Source of the DNA: Streptomyces cyanogenus
Lineage (GTDB): Bacteria > Actinomycetota > Actinomycetes > Streptomycetales > Streptomycetaceae
DNA length: 64,000 nt
Direction: 5' to 3'
NCBI RefSeq assembly: GCF_017526105.1
Contig: NZ_CP071839.1
Location: 1,918,501-1,982,500, forward strand
Made by a program: the position numbers and the translations under genes. Shown in pieces: positions 1 to 7,631 of this stretch (its first letter is position 1; every line of letters starts with the position of its first letter). The notes beneath the pieces are model-generated. The model searched no databases, had not been told where the DNA came from, and saw only the letters and a program-made list of their open reading frames with translations.

Positions 1-86
1 CGCGCCGCTACTGCGACAGCCGCACCTGCGGGAACCGGCTGCACGTCGCCGCGTACCGGGCCCGGCGCAAGGAGGCGGCGGGCTGA
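1..86 (+). CDS. CGNR zinc finger protein, C-terminal end (partial)
   Basis: Only the last 27 codons are inside the window. They read in the frame starting at base 3 and contain CDSRTCGNRLHVAAYRARR followed by a short basic tail and TGA. The spacing C-x4-CGNR-x5-YRARR is the signature of the CGNR zinc finger, which closes a family of putative actinobacterial transcription regulators whose N-terminal stress-response domain would lie to the left. The DNA target cannot be inferred. A strong hairpin follows 70 bases downstream. Confidence 0.8.
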   Translation, partial: RRYCDSRTCGNRLHVAAYRARRKEAAG

Positions 87-155
87 GGCGTACGGCGCTC
101 GCCCCGTGCGGCAGTCCACGCTTCTCGTCTGGTGCGACGGCGCTCGACCGGTGCG

Positions 156-190
156 ACGTCGGTCCCGGCGGGTGGCGCCGGGACCGACGT
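156..190. terminator. Bidirectional hairpin terminator
   Basis: A perfect 15-bp inverted repeat (arms 156-170 and 176-190) with a 5-nt loop lies between the end of the CGNR gene on the plus strand and the end of the small membrane protein gene on the minus strand. It can serve both convergent genes. There is no T-run, as is usual for Streptomyces. Confidence 0.8.
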
Positions 191-197
191 GTACGGC

Positions 198-365
198 TCA
201 CAGCCACAGCAGGTCGTGCAGCGCAGCCATGAGGAGCAGACACCCGATCACCGCTAGGAAGATCATCAGCGGTGGCTGGGAAAGGGCGAAGAGGCACCCG
301 CGCGGCTCGTCCTTCGGCGGCGCGGCCTCGCTCTGTGACGTGTCCAGCATCTCGCCGCAGATCAT
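198..365 (-). CDS. Small single-pass membrane protein (55 aa)
   Basis: A short reading frame encodes a 55-residue protein: an acidic, proline-containing N-terminus (about residues 5-25), then one hydrophobic segment (about 33-47, PPLMIFLAVIGCLLLM) and a C-terminus ending in DLLWL. The likely topology is a single membrane anchor with a cytoplasmic N-terminus. A second ATG at 350 would give a 50-residue form; neither start has a strong ribosome binding site. The stop lies 8 bases from the terminator hairpin, which supports this being a real gene. Function is unknown. Confidence 0.6.
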   Translation of the reverse strand: MICGEMLDTSQSEAAPPKDEPRGCLFALSQPPLMIFLAVIGCLLLMAALHDLLWL

Positions 366-505
366 GACGCACCCGACGCCCCGCCCGCGATCAAGGCACA
401 GGGATCTTGCGGTAGTTCGCCGAATACCGTGAGGTCTCGTTCGGATGGTGAACGATTCCGGACGTCCACGGACCCACTGTGTCGTTTCAGCCAGTCATGT
501 GACTG

Positions 506-955
506 TCATATGCCGTGCTTCTTGAGGATGGCCTCGATGTCGCTGAAGTCCTCGGCCGGCTCGGATCCGGCCCGGGACGAGGTCGTCCGCGGGGCGGCGC
601 GGTCCGTCGCGGGGCGGACCTTCCCGCCCAGGGACGGCGCCGGGGCAGCGGGCGCCACCGCGTCCCGCCCGGCCGCCTCGGCCCTGCCACCGGCGCCTGC
701 GCGCCGGCGTTCCACGGCGCGCGTGCCGGCGAACAGGAGCCAGGCCGCGGCCAGCACCCCGAAACCCGCCCAGGCGGTGGGGCTCAGGGCGGTGTCGGCG
801 AGCCATCCGACGACTCCGGTCATGACCAGTCCGACCGGCACCAGCGAGTAGGCCGCGAGGCGGGCCGCCGCCAGGAAACGCCTGCGATAGGCCGTCACCA
901 CCGCGATACCCAGGCCCGCCGCGGACACGGCGGAGCACACTGTCTCGGCAATCAT
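506..955 (-). CDS. Membrane protein of unknown function (149 aa)
   Basis: The N-terminal half has about three hydrophobic segments (roughly residues 4-22, 30-52 and 58-78). It is followed by an Ala/Pro/Arg-rich cytoplasmic tail that ends with an acidic, helix-like motif (EDFSDIEAILKKHGI). The start is the ATG preceded by GAGGA five bases upstream. No enzymatic motif is visible. The conserved-looking last 15 residues may be a protein-interaction tail. The gene is divergent from the DsbA-like gene. Confidence 0.65.
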   Translation of the reverse strand: MIAETVCSAVSAAGLGIAVVTAYRRRFLAAARLAAYSLVPVGLVMTGVVGWLADTALSPTAWAGFGVLAAAWLLFAGTRAVERRRAGAGGRAEAAGRDAVAPAAPAPSLGGKVRPATDRAAPRTTSSRAGSEPAEDFSDIEAILKKHGI

Positions 956-1147
956 CCGGTCCTCCTGGCGGCGGGCTCGTCTCGTCGCTTCCATCGTGCA
1001 CCGCCGCAACCCCGCGATGCCATGCTCCAGCCCGACATCAGGGACATCTCCGGGTCGCCTCGGGGCCTTCTCCACCCGGCCCCGAGGCCTGCGACCCCCG
1101 AGATCCCGATTGGGTCCGCCCGCGTCCGGCCTGGAAGACTGGTGGGC

Positions 1148-1681
1148 ATGAGCGACACCTCCTCCGCACGCACCGATGCCCTCGTCCTCGACGTCTGGTG
1201 CGAACTGCAGTGCCCCGACTGCCGCACCGCCCTGGACGACGTCCGCGCCCTGCGCGCCCGCTACGGCGACCGGCTCGACCTGCGGCTGCGGCACTTCCCG
1301 CTGGAGAAGCACAAGCACGCCTTCGCCGCCGCGCAGGCCGCCGAGGAGGCGCTGGAGCAGGGCAAGGGCTGGCCGTACGTGGAGGCCGTGCTGGAGCGGG
1401 TCGAGGAGCTGGACCGGGACGGCGAGTCCTTCCTGGTCAGCGTGGCCCGCGAACTGGGCCTCGACGCCGAGGAGTTCGACACCGCGCTGATCGACGGCCG
1501 GCACATCCTGATCGTGGACGCCGACCAGGCCGAGGGCAAGGCGATCGGGGTGACCGGCACCCCGACGTACGTCATCGGCGGCGAACGCCTCGACGGCGGC
1601 AAGAGCCAGGAGGGGCTGCGCGCACGCATCGAGGAGATCGCGGACCGGCTGCTGGCCGGCCGGGACGGCCAGGAGGCCTGA
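1148..1681 (+). CDS. DsbA-family thioredoxin-fold protein
   Basis: A 177-residue protein with a redox-type CPDC motif at residues 22-25 right after the first beta strand, a long helical insertion (about 50-125), and a cis-proline region GVTGTPTYVIGG (about 137-148). This order is that of the DsbA/FrnE thioredoxin fold. There is no signal peptide or membrane segment, so unlike periplasmic DsbA it should be cytoplasmic and act as a disulfide reductase or isomerase. The substrate is unknown. It converges on the double-GNAT gene with 21 bases between stops. Confidence 0.8.
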   Translation: MSDTSSARTDALVLDVWCELQCPDCRTALDDVRALRARYGDRLDLRLRHFPLEKHKHAFAAAQAAEEALEQGKGWPYVEAVLERVEELDRDGESFLVSVARELGLDAEEFDTALIDGRHILIVDADQAEGKAIGVTGTPTYVIGGERLDGGKSQEGLRARIEEIADRLLAGRDGQEA

Positions 1682-1702
1682 GGGCGCACCCGGCCGGTCT
1701 GC

Positions 1703-2527
1703 TCACAGCAGCGGCTTGGTCAGCGAGTGGGTCACCGTCTCGTAGCCGAGTGAGGCGTACAGCCGCTCGGCCGGGGTGTTGCCCGCGAACACGTTGAGGC
1801 CGAGGACCGGGAGGCCGGCCTCGACGGCCTGCCGCTCCGCCAGCAGCATGAGCGTGCGGCCGTGCCCCCGGCCGCGGTGCGCCGCGTCGGTCTCCACGTC
1901 GAAGACGAACGCCCTGGCCTCCTCCAGGGCCAGCCACAGGGTGCCCACCCGGCCGCCCGCGTGCTCCAGCACGCTGAAGAGCATGCCCTCGGTCGCGAGC
2001 CCGTGCGGCAGCAGCCGGGCGTGGTCGTTGCGGGCCTTGGCACGGGCCACGGGCTCGGGCAGGCCCCGCTCGACCCACGAGCGCGCGTACCGTTCGCTCT
2101 CCGTCTCGTGCCAGGCGTCGAACTCGGCTCCGGTCATCGGCCGCGCGCGGCTGCCCGGCGGCAGCGCGGGCGGAGTGCCGCCGAGGCGTTTCTCCATGCC
2201 GCGGTTGCGCAGGGTGTAGCCGAGGGCGCCGAACAGGCGCAGCGCGGCGTCCGCGGCGGCGGGCACCACGGTCTCCATCCGGACGCAGCCCCAGCCGCGG
2301 GCCACCTCCTCGGCGGCGAGCGCGGCCACGGTGCCCCGGCCGCGCCGCCGGTCCGGCTCGGCGATCGTGAGGTCGATGACGCGGGCCACCGAGTCGCCGA
2401 GGGACGGGGAGGTGCCGAGGTGCATCTCGCCGACGGGACGGCTGTTCACGCATACCGCGTAGCGGCGGGAGCGGGTTCCGTCGGGGTGCTGCTGGAGCGG
2501 CTCGGCCGGCCGCAGGGTCGTGGTCAT
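1703..2527 (-). CDS. GNAT-family acetyltransferase with two GNAT domains
   Basis: The 274-residue protein contains two acetyl-CoA-binding GNAT modules. The N-terminal one (about 20-115) has the degenerate pyrophosphate loop RRRGRGTVAA. The C-terminal one (about 125-270) has the better motif HRGRGHGRTLML followed by ERLYASLGYE. Tandem GNATs of this size resemble mycothiol synthase and related small-molecule N-acetyltransferases. The substrate is not predictable. An in-frame ATG at 2545 would add six residues. Confidence 0.8.
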   Translation of the reverse strand: MTTTLRPAEPLQQHPDGTRSRRYAVCVNSRPVGEMHLGTSPSLGDSVARVIDLTIAEPDRRRGRGTVAALAAEEVARGWGCVRMETVVPAAADAALRLFGALGYTLRNRGMEKRLGGTPPALPPGSRARPMTGAEFDAWHETESERYARSWVERGLPEPVARAKARNDHARLLPHGLATEGMLFSVLEHAGGRVGTLWLALEEARAFVFDVETDAAHRGRGHGRTLMLLAERQAVEAGLPVLGLNVFAGNTPAERLYASLGYETVTHSLTKPLL

Positions 2528-2576
2528 CACAGGTGTTCTACCCACGGCGGCCGCCCGCGTCAGCCTGTTTTCCGGC

Positions 2577-3398
2577 TCAGGGGTCCAGGTCCTGCCCGGA
2601 CCGCTCGTCGAAGGTCCGCATGACCCCGGCGGTCACCGGGCCCGGGGCGCCGGGCAGTTCACGGTCGTCGACCTGGCGCACGGCCTGGACGTCCCGCAGG
2701 GTGGAGGTCAGGAAGACCTCGTCGGCGCGCCGGAGGACGTCCAGCGGCAGGTCGGTCTCCTTGGCACCCGTCCACTCGATCACCAGCGCCCGGGTGACGC
2801 CGGGCAGGCAGCCGGAGGTGACCGGCGGGGTGTGGACCTCGCCGTCCAGGACGACGAAGACGTTCGACCCGGTGCCCTCGCAGAGCTGTCCGACGGTGTT
2901 GCCGAACAGGGCCTCGGAGGCGCCGTTCTGGTGGGCGCGGGCCAGGGCGACGATGTTCTCGGCGTACGAGGTGGTCTTGACGCCGGCGAGGGCGCCGCGT
3001 TCGTTGCGGGTCCACGGGACGGTGATCACCGCGGTGGAGTCCGGGCGGCGGGCGGTCTCGCCGACGGCGACCATGAGGGTGGGGCCGTGCTCGCCGCGGC
3101 CGACGCCGAGCGGGCCGTGGCCGCCGGTGTAGGTGATCCGCAGCCGGCCGAACGGCACCGGGTCGGCCGCCAGGACGGCCGTACAGGCGCGGCGCACCTC
3201 GTCGTGGTCGGGGTCCGGCAGGCCGAGGCCGCGGGCCGAGCGGGTCAGCCGGTCGAGGTGCCGGGTGAGCGCGAACGGCGTGCCGTCGACCGCCTTGACG
3301 GTCTCGAAGACGCCGTCGCCGACGGTCAGTCCGTGGTCGAGGGCGGAGACCCGGGCGGATTCCGCGTCCCGCAGCTCGCCGTCCAGCCAGATCCTCAT
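2577..3398 (-). CDS. pabC: Aminodeoxychorismate lyase (PLP fold type IV)
   Basis: A 273-residue class IV PLP enzyme. Family marks are the N-terminal ALDHGLTVGDGVFET, the catalytic lysine region GVKTTSYAEN, and EGTGSNVFV, which holds the cofactor phosphate, followed by PGVTRALV. With PabB immediately upstream (ATGA overlap at 3395-3398), the likely reaction is 4-amino-4-deoxychorismate to 4-aminobenzoate plus pyruvate, the precursor step for folate. Branched-chain aminotransferase and D-amino-acid transaminase are the other fold members, but gene context favours PabC. Confidence 0.85.
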   Translation of the reverse strand: MRIWLDGELRDAESARVSALDHGLTVGDGVFETVKAVDGTPFALTRHLDRLTRSARGLGLPDPDHDEVRRACTAVLAADPVPFGRLRITYTGGHGPLGVGRGEHGPTLMVAVGETARRPDSTAVITVPWTRNERGALAGVKTTSYAENIVALARAHQNGASEALFGNTVGQLCEGTGSNVFVVLDGEVHTPPVTSGCLPGVTRALVIEWTGAKETDLPLDVLRRADEVFLTSTLRDVQAVRQVDDRELPGAPGPVTAGVMRTFDERSGQDLDP

Positions 3399-4438
3399 GT
3401 GAGCGCTCCCTCGGTCACCGCGTACGTTCCCGACGCCACCGCGAGCAGCCGGGAGGCCTTCAGCTCCGTCTCGCGCCACTCCCCCTCGGGGTCGGACCCC
3501 CAGGTGATGCCGGCGCCGGTGCCGAAGCGCAGGGCGCCCGCGGCACGGTCGATCCAGAAGGTGCGGATGCCCACGGCCAGCTCGGCGGTGCCCCGGTCGG
3601 CGTCGACCCAGCCGATGCCGCCGCAGTACGGGCCGCGCGGTGCCGGCTCCAGCGCCTCGATGATCCTGAGGGCGCTGGACTTGGGGGCGCCGGTGACCGA
3701 GCCGGGCGGGAAGGCCGCGGCCAGCAGCTCCGGCCAGCCGGCGTCCGCCCGCAGCTCGCCGCGGACGGTGGAGACGAGGTGGACGAGGCCCGGGTGCTTC
3801 TCCACGGCGCACAGGTCGGGGACGGTCACGCTGCCGGTCGCGCAGACGCGGCCGATGTCGTTGCGGACCAGGTCCACGATCATCACGTTCTCGGCGTAGT
3901 CCTTCTCCAGGAGGTCCGCCTCGGTGCGCCCGGTGCCCTTGATCGGCCCCGACTCGACGGTGCGGCCGTCCCGGCGCAGGAACAGCTCGGGCGAGGCGGT
4001 GGCGATCTCCACGCCGTGCTCCGGCAGCCGGATCGTTCCTGCATACGGGGCCGGGTTGCCGCGTGCCAGCAGGGCGGTGAGGGCGTCCACGTCGGCGCCC
4101 GGGGCGACGGGCGCGCTCAGCACCCGGCAGAGGTTGGCCTGGTAGACCTCCCCGGCCGCGATGTGCTCGCGGATGCGGCGGACGGCCGCGGTGTAGGCGG
4201 CCCGGTCCAGGGAGGAGGTCCACTCCTCGGGCGCCGGGCCCCGCCACGCGCCGGGCACCGGCGCGGGCACCGGCGCCTCCCGTACGTCCGCGAAGCGGGC
4301 GCAGGTCAGCCGGCCCTCGAAGTCCGCGCAGACGGCCCAGAAGCCGGTCGAGTCCAGGGCCGCCGGATCACTGGTGACGTCGAGGAGGCCGGTGGCGACG
4401 CGGTCGCCGAAGCGGGCGAGAGGAGGGTGGTGGAGCAC
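3395..4438 (-). CDS. pabB: Aminodeoxychorismate synthase component I / chorismate-binding enzyme
   Basis: A 347-residue chorismate-binding enzyme. Diagnostic segments are IKGTGRTEADLLEKDYAEN, IVDLVRNDIGRVC, PPGSVTGAPKSSALRIIEAL and GPYCGGIGW, all of the TrpE/PabB catalytic fold. The N-terminal tryptophan-binding part of TrpE is reduced, which fits PabB. It would convert chorismate and ammonia to aminodeoxychorismate, which PabC then cleaves; no glutaminase (PabA) gene is adjacent. The GTG start is chosen because a TAGACT -10 box ends 7 bases before it, which suggests a leaderless mRNA. Confidence 0.85.
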   Translation of the reverse strand: MLHHPPLARFGDRVATGLLDVTSDPAALDSTGFWAVCADFEGRLTCARFADVREAPVPAPVPGAWRGPAPEEWTSSLDRAAYTAAVRRIREHIAAGEVYQANLCRVLSAPVAPGADVDALTALLARGNPAPYAGTIRLPEHGVEIATASPELFLRRDGRTVESGPIKGTGRTEADLLEKDYAENVMIVDLVRNDIGRVCATGSVTVPDLCAVEKHPGLVHLVSTVRGELRADAGWPELLAAAFPPGSVTGAPKSSALRIIEALEPAPRGPYCGGIGWVDADRGTAELAVGIRTFWIDRAAGALRFGTGAGITWGSDPEGEWRETELKASRLLAVASGTYAVTEGALT

Positions 4439-4445
4439 GTGGTCG

Positions 4446-4451
4446 AGTCTA
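4446..4451 (-). promoter_or_regulatory. -10 box of a leaderless pabB promoter
   Basis: On the minus strand TAGACT fits the actinobacterial TANNNT consensus. It sits 7 nt before the pabB GTG, so transcription would begin at or within a base or two of the start codon. No convincing -35 element is visible. Confidence 0.5.
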
Positions 4452-4547
4452 GGGCGGCTGCCCGCGAGGCGGCTCCCGGATGTCCCGGAGCGGGCCCCGA
4501 CCAGCGGGTCCGCCGGGTGCACCGCAGCACGCTGCGCAAACGCGTTT

Positions 4548-4575
4548 TTGTACTGGCCCGGGAATCCGCTAGAGT
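4548..4575 (+). promoter_or_regulatory. Promoter of the tRNA cluster
   Basis: TTGTAC (4548-4553) and TAGAGT (4570-4575) are separated by 16 bp, a good match to a vegetative sigma promoter. They lie 41 bp upstream of the first tRNA. The region is noticeably more AT-rich than its surroundings. Confidence 0.6.
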
Positions 4576-4616
4576 TCAACACGTCGCCGGGACGCGGAAG
4601 CGGACCGAAACGACAG

Positions 4617-4689
4617 GCGGACGTAGCTCAGTTGGTAGAGCGCAACCTTGCCAAGGTTGAGGTCGCGAGTTCGAGCCTCGTCGTCCGCT
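4617..4689 (+). tRNA. tRNA-Gly (GCC)
   Basis: A complete cloverleaf of 73 nt: acceptor stem GCGGACG pairs with CGTCCGC, the anticodon loop TTGCCAA carries GCC at 4650-4652, and the T loop is GTTCGAGCC. First gene of a five-tRNA cluster. CCA is not encoded. Confidence 0.95.
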
Positions 4690-4727
4690 CGAAGGAAGAA
4701 GGGGTCGTCCCGATCCCCTACACTCCT

Positions 4728-4798
4728 GGTGGAGTGGCCGAGAGGCGAGGCAACGGCCTGCAAAGCCGTCTACACGGGTTCAAATCCCGTCTCCACCT
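4728..4798 (+). tRNA. tRNA-Cys (GCA)
   Basis: A 71-nt cloverleaf: acceptor GGTGGAG pairs with CTCCACC, the anticodon loop CTGCAAA carries GCA at 4760-4762, and the T arm reads GGGTTCAAATCCC. The discriminator base is followed directly by CCA (4799-4801), so the 3' end may be genomically encoded here. Confidence 0.95.
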
Positions 4799-4802
4799 CC
4801 AA

Positions 4803-4874
4803 GGACGATTAGCTCAGCGGGAGAGCGCTTCCCTGACACGGAAGAGGTCACTGGTTCAATCCCAGTATCGTCCA
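4803..4874 (+). tRNA. tRNA-Val (GAC), copy 1
   Basis: A 72-nt cloverleaf with acceptor GGACGAT/ATCGTCC and anticodon loop CTGACAC giving GAC at 4835-4837. It starts only 4 nt after the tRNA-Cys body. Copies 1 and 3 have the same sequence. Confidence 0.95.
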
Positions 4875-4912
4875 CTGGATCTTCGGATCCTGGATCTTCT
4901 CGAAGATCCCCC

Positions 4913-4984
4913 GCGCGATTAGCTCAGCGGGAGAGCGCTTCCCTGACACGGAAGAGGTCACTGGTTCAATCCCAGTATCGCGCA
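4913..4984 (+). tRNA. tRNA-Val (GAC), copy 2 with variant acceptor stem
   Basis: Identical to the flanking tRNA-Val copies through the D, anticodon and T arms. The acceptor stem is GCGCGAT/ATCGCGC instead of GGACGAT/ATCGTCC. Both sides of the second and third pairs changed together, so pairing is kept and the tRNA should be functional. Confidence 0.95.
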
Positions 4985-5013
4985 CTGTCCGTGACCCGCG
5001 GTTCACGGTCCGC

Positions 5014-5085
5014 GGACGATTAGCTCAGCGGGAGAGCGCTTCCCTGACACGGAAGAGGTCACTGGTTCAATCCCAGTATCGTCCA
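5014..5085 (+). tRNA. tRNA-Val (GAC), copy 3
   Basis: Same 72-nt sequence as copy 1, anticodon GAC at 5046-5048. Last gene of the cluster; a long terminator hairpin begins 7 nt after it. Confidence 0.95.
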
Positions 5086-5091
5086 CACAGC

Positions 5092-5130
5092 AAGAAGCCC
5101 CCGGCCGTCTCGTACGGCCGGGGGCTTCTT
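5092..5130. terminator. Terminator after the tRNA cluster
   Basis: A long GC-rich hairpin (arms of 16 bp starting AAGAAGCCCCCGGCCG, loop TCTCGTA). The right arm ends in CTTCTT and the left begins AAGAAG, so it can terminate both the tRNA transcript and the convergent zinc ribbon gene that ends at 5138. Confidence 0.9.
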
Positions 5131-5137
5131 CGTGGGC

Positions 5138-5434
5138 TCAGCTGGAGAACAGCATGTGGCCGAAGCTCTTGTGCCGTTGGTGGCCGTAGTGACCGCCGTG
5201 GCCGCCGTGGCCGCCGTGCGGTGCGCCCCAGGCGGGCGCGGACGGGGCCGGGTACGCCTGCGGGGCCGCGGGCGGGGGCGGCGGGGCCGGCTGCGACCAC
5301 TGGGCCTCCAGGCGGGTCAGCGCCTCCAGCTCGCCGTAGTCGAGGAAGATGCCGCGGCAGCCGCTGCACTGCTCGATCTGGACGCCGTTGCGGTTGTAGG
5401 TGTGCATCGGCGCATGACATTTCGGACACTGCAT
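5138..5434 (-). CDS. Zinc ribbon protein (TFIIB-type), 98 aa
   Basis: Residues 3-6 (CPKC) and 23-26 (CSGC) form a four-cysteine zinc ribbon of the kind annotated as TFIIB-type zinc ribbon in bacteria, within MQCPKCHAPMHTYNRNGVQ and IEQCSGCRGIFLDYGELEAL. A Pro/Ala-rich linker and a Gly/His-rich tail (GGHGGHGGHYGHQRH) follow, which could bind metal. No signal peptide. The role is unknown; the family is common and conserved in Actinobacteria. Confidence 0.8.
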   Translation of the reverse strand: MQCPKCHAPMHTYNRNGVQIEQCSGCRGIFLDYGELEALTRLEAQWSQPAPPPPPAAPQAYPAPSAPAWGAPHGGHGGHGGHYGHQRHKSFGHMLFSS

Positions 5435-5514
5435 GGTCGGCTCAACTCCTCGCCGGTCGGTCCTGCTTGGTGTTTCCCCAGGACAGACTCCGTCCGGCCC
5501 CGGGCGGTTGCAGC

Positions 5515-6684
5515 CTAGTCCGGGAATCCGGGACCGGGGCGAGCGGGGCCAGGGGACCGGGTCGGGACGGACGGCATCCGTGCGCAGGCGTCGACCACGG
5601 CCCCCTCCACCTCGTCCAGCGGGCGGTCCGCGGCGAGCGCCTTGGTGACCGCCAGCGCGGCGGTCTGCACGGTGAGCGCGCGGGCCGGGACGTCCAGGGC
5701 GGGCCAGGGGTCTGCGTCGGCGGGTACGGCCGGGCCGCCGGCCTGCCGGTAGGCGGTCAGGAACCGCGTCCACTCGTCGGGCGGGAGGAGTCCGCAGGCG
5801 TACCAGGCGGCGGGGCGGGCGAGGTCCCAGGCCGGGACGCCGGCCCCGAGGTCGTCGACGTCGATCAGCTTCCAGGGGCCGTCCGGGGCCGGGTGCCGGA
5901 CGAGCTGGCCGAGGTGCAGGTCGCCGTGACAGAGGGCCGGCGGGCCGGGCATCGGCGCCGCGGCCCGGGCCCAGGCGGGCAGCGTGGCCCAGGCGTCCAG
6001 GACCGGGCGGGCGGCCGCGTGGGGCGTGCCGCGGAGGGCGGTGCGGAGCCTGCCGAGGGCGCGGGCGGCCTTGGCGGGGCCGCGCATCGGGGGGAGGCCG
6101 CTGGGGACGGGCGTGCGGTGCAGCCGGGCCAGGAGGGTGGCGGCGGCTTCCCAGGGGGCGGCGTCCGGGTCGTCGGGGTCCACGGGGAGGCCGTACGGCC
6201 AGCAGGTCACCAGGCGGCCGTGGAGGGCGGCCGGGGTGGGGATCAGCGGGGGCAGGAGTACGCCGGGGAGGCGGGCGGCCGTGGCGACCCGGAGGGTCAG
6301 TGCGGCGGGGTCGGTGTCCGGGGCGTGGGCCTTGGCGACGGTGCCGGCGTGCCGGACCACGGTGGCGTCCTCGCGGTCGGCGAGGGGGGTACTGCCGCAG
6401 GTGCAGGGGGTGGTGGAGGGGCGGGGGTGGGCGACGGCCCTGGCCTTGGCGGTCAGTGCGGGTATGAGGGCGGGGGCCTCTGCTGTGCGGCGGGTACCGG
6501 TGCCGGTACGGGTGCCGGTACCGGTGCCTGCTTCTGCACCTGTGTCTGCGGTCAAGGCTGCCTCGGGCGGGGTCGGCTGTTCGGCTGAGGGTACCGGGGC
6601 GGGCCGGGGGCCGGGTCGCTTGCCCGCGCCTGGCGGCACGGGTGGACGCAGCCACGGAGGTTCTGCGCGGCCGGCCCACCACAC
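5515..6684 (-). CDS. Aminoglycoside phosphotransferase-family protein
   Basis: The central and C-terminal part is an APH/choline kinase-like fold: the Brenner-type catalytic loop CHGDLHLGQLV and the metal-binding IDVDDLG, separated by about 20 residues as in the family. The first 90 or so residues are Pro/Thr/Gly-rich and contain a (TGTG) simple repeat, so the true start may be internal. The GTG at 6684 is the furthest upstream. The substrate is unknown; such proteins are usually small-molecule kinases and not proven resistance genes. It is separated from the next gene by a 14-bp hairpin. Confidence 0.7.
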   Translation of the reverse strand: MWWAGRAEPPWLRPPVPPGAGKRPGPRPAPVPSAEQPTPPEAALTADTGAEAGTGTGTRTGTGTRRTAEAPALIPALTAKARAVAHPRPSTTPCTCGSTPLADREDATVVRHAGTVAKAHAPDTDPAALTLRVATAARLPGVLLPPLIPTPAALHGRLVTCWPYGLPVDPDDPDAAPWEAAATLLARLHRTPVPSGLPPMRGPAKAARALGRLRTALRGTPHAAARPVLDAWATLPAWARAAAPMPGPPALCHGDLHLGQLVRHPAPDGPWKLIDVDDLGAGVPAWDLARPAAWYACGLLPPDEWTRFLTAYRQAGGPAVPADADPWPALDVPARALTVQTAALAVTKALAADRPLDEVEGAVVDACARMPSVPTRSPGPARPGPGFPD

Positions 6685-6731
6685 GGCCGCAGCCGGAAGG
6701 CGGCCCCTGCCCGTCCCTCAGGAAACGGCCA

Positions 6732-6763
6732 ATGCCGGCGCAGCTCCCCAGCTGCGCCGGCAT
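6732..6763. terminator. Perfect hairpin between two minus-strand genes
   Basis: Arms of 14 bp (ATGCCGGCGCAGCT at 6732-6745 and its exact complement at 6750-6763) with a CCCC loop. It lies downstream of the 58-aa membrane protein gene on the minus strand and fits an intrinsic terminator for it. Confidence 0.7.
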
Positions 6764-6852
6764 CTTGTGCCGTCCGCCGCACCCCCGTCCCCACGGGGTT
6801 TCATGGATGGATGTCCCCGCCCGGACCGCTCTTCCGGGCCTGGGGTCGCCGC

Positions 6853-7029
6853 TCAGCGCCCCAGCATCACACCCACGGACGACGCCTGTGTGGCCACCGT
6901 CTCCCAGCCGTCGAAGACGAGCAGGAGCAGGGCCGCCAGGGGAAGGGCCATGAGCGTCGCCACCAAGGGGTGGCGACGGCCTGTCCGGCGTGGGACGAAC
7001 GCGGGGCGTCGCGGTGCCGTGTGGGCCAT
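6853..7029 (-). CDS. Small basic single-pass membrane protein (58 aa)
   Basis: Starts at an ATG with a clear AGGAGAGG ribosome binding site. Residues 1-22 are strongly basic (nine Arg/His), residues 23-40 form one membrane helix (VATLMALPLAALLLLVFDG), and about 18 residues remain outside. It could be an N-in anchored peptide. There is no recognisable family. It is followed by the 14-bp hairpin at 6732-6763. Confidence 0.65.
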   Translation of the reverse strand: MAHTAPRRPAFVPRRTGRRHPLVATLMALPLAALLLLVFDGWETVATQASSVGVMLGR

Positions 7030-7631
7030 GGTCCCTCTCCTGACCGTTTGATTGTTGTCGGCAGCGGCGGGTGCCTGACCTCGGGGGACGAGTGCCGCAC
7101 CCGCCGCTTGACCACAAATCTAGGCGCGCGGCGCACACCGGGCGTCATGCCCTCGTACCGATTGCCGGGCCTCCCGGAGGATGAGCCATGACCAGGGAAG
7201 TACTCCCCTGGTTGGAGACACGGGCCCGGGTCTAGGGGTCTTCCCTGAGGGGCCGCCCACTCTGTCCGGGCATTTCCGAAGCGTCCTGCGGGCCGGAGCG
7301 AGTGACTTCGATCACTGAGGAAGGGTGCGGGAGGGGTGCCGCAGGTGGCTCGCGAGCCGGGGAGCGGCCGGGGCCGCGGGCCGCCGCCGCCCGTCGGGCT
7401 AGGGGCGTACGGCCCCGCGCGGCCGGCCTCCCGGTGAGCCCAACCTCCGGGCCCCGCTGGCCGGTTGACACCCCCGGTGACCGGAAGTCGCCGTCGGCCG
7501 GGGCTTCCTGAGCGTGTTTCACCTCTTTCGGACGGCCGCCACAATCCGACGGTCCGAGAGGGCGCGGCCTCTGCGCGCAGGCGGCCGTGGAAACGTAAGC
7601 TGTGCCACGTCACAGGGACCGGGCAGCGGGG
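7030..7631. other. 600-bp intergenic region between divergent genes
   Basis: No convincing gene is seen here. It separates the 58-aa membrane protein (minus) from the Ser/Thr kinase (plus). The only clear structure is the 22-bp near-palindrome at 7191-7212. A TAAGCT hexamer at about 7595 could be a -10 for the kinase, without a matching -35. Confidence 0.5.
7191..7212. promoter_or_regulatory. 22-bp near-perfect palindrome, candidate operator
   Basis: ACCAGGGAAGT followed by ACTCCCCTGGT; the two 11-nt halves match as inverted repeats except at one position. No loop is available, so it looks like a dimer-binding DNA site and not an RNA hairpin. The bound regulator is unknown. Confidence 0.45.

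Noticed and set aside
106..432. 108-codon plus-strand frame near the left edge
   Set aside because: Crosses the terminator and is antisense to the 55-aa membrane protein; Arg/Ser-rich shadow composition.
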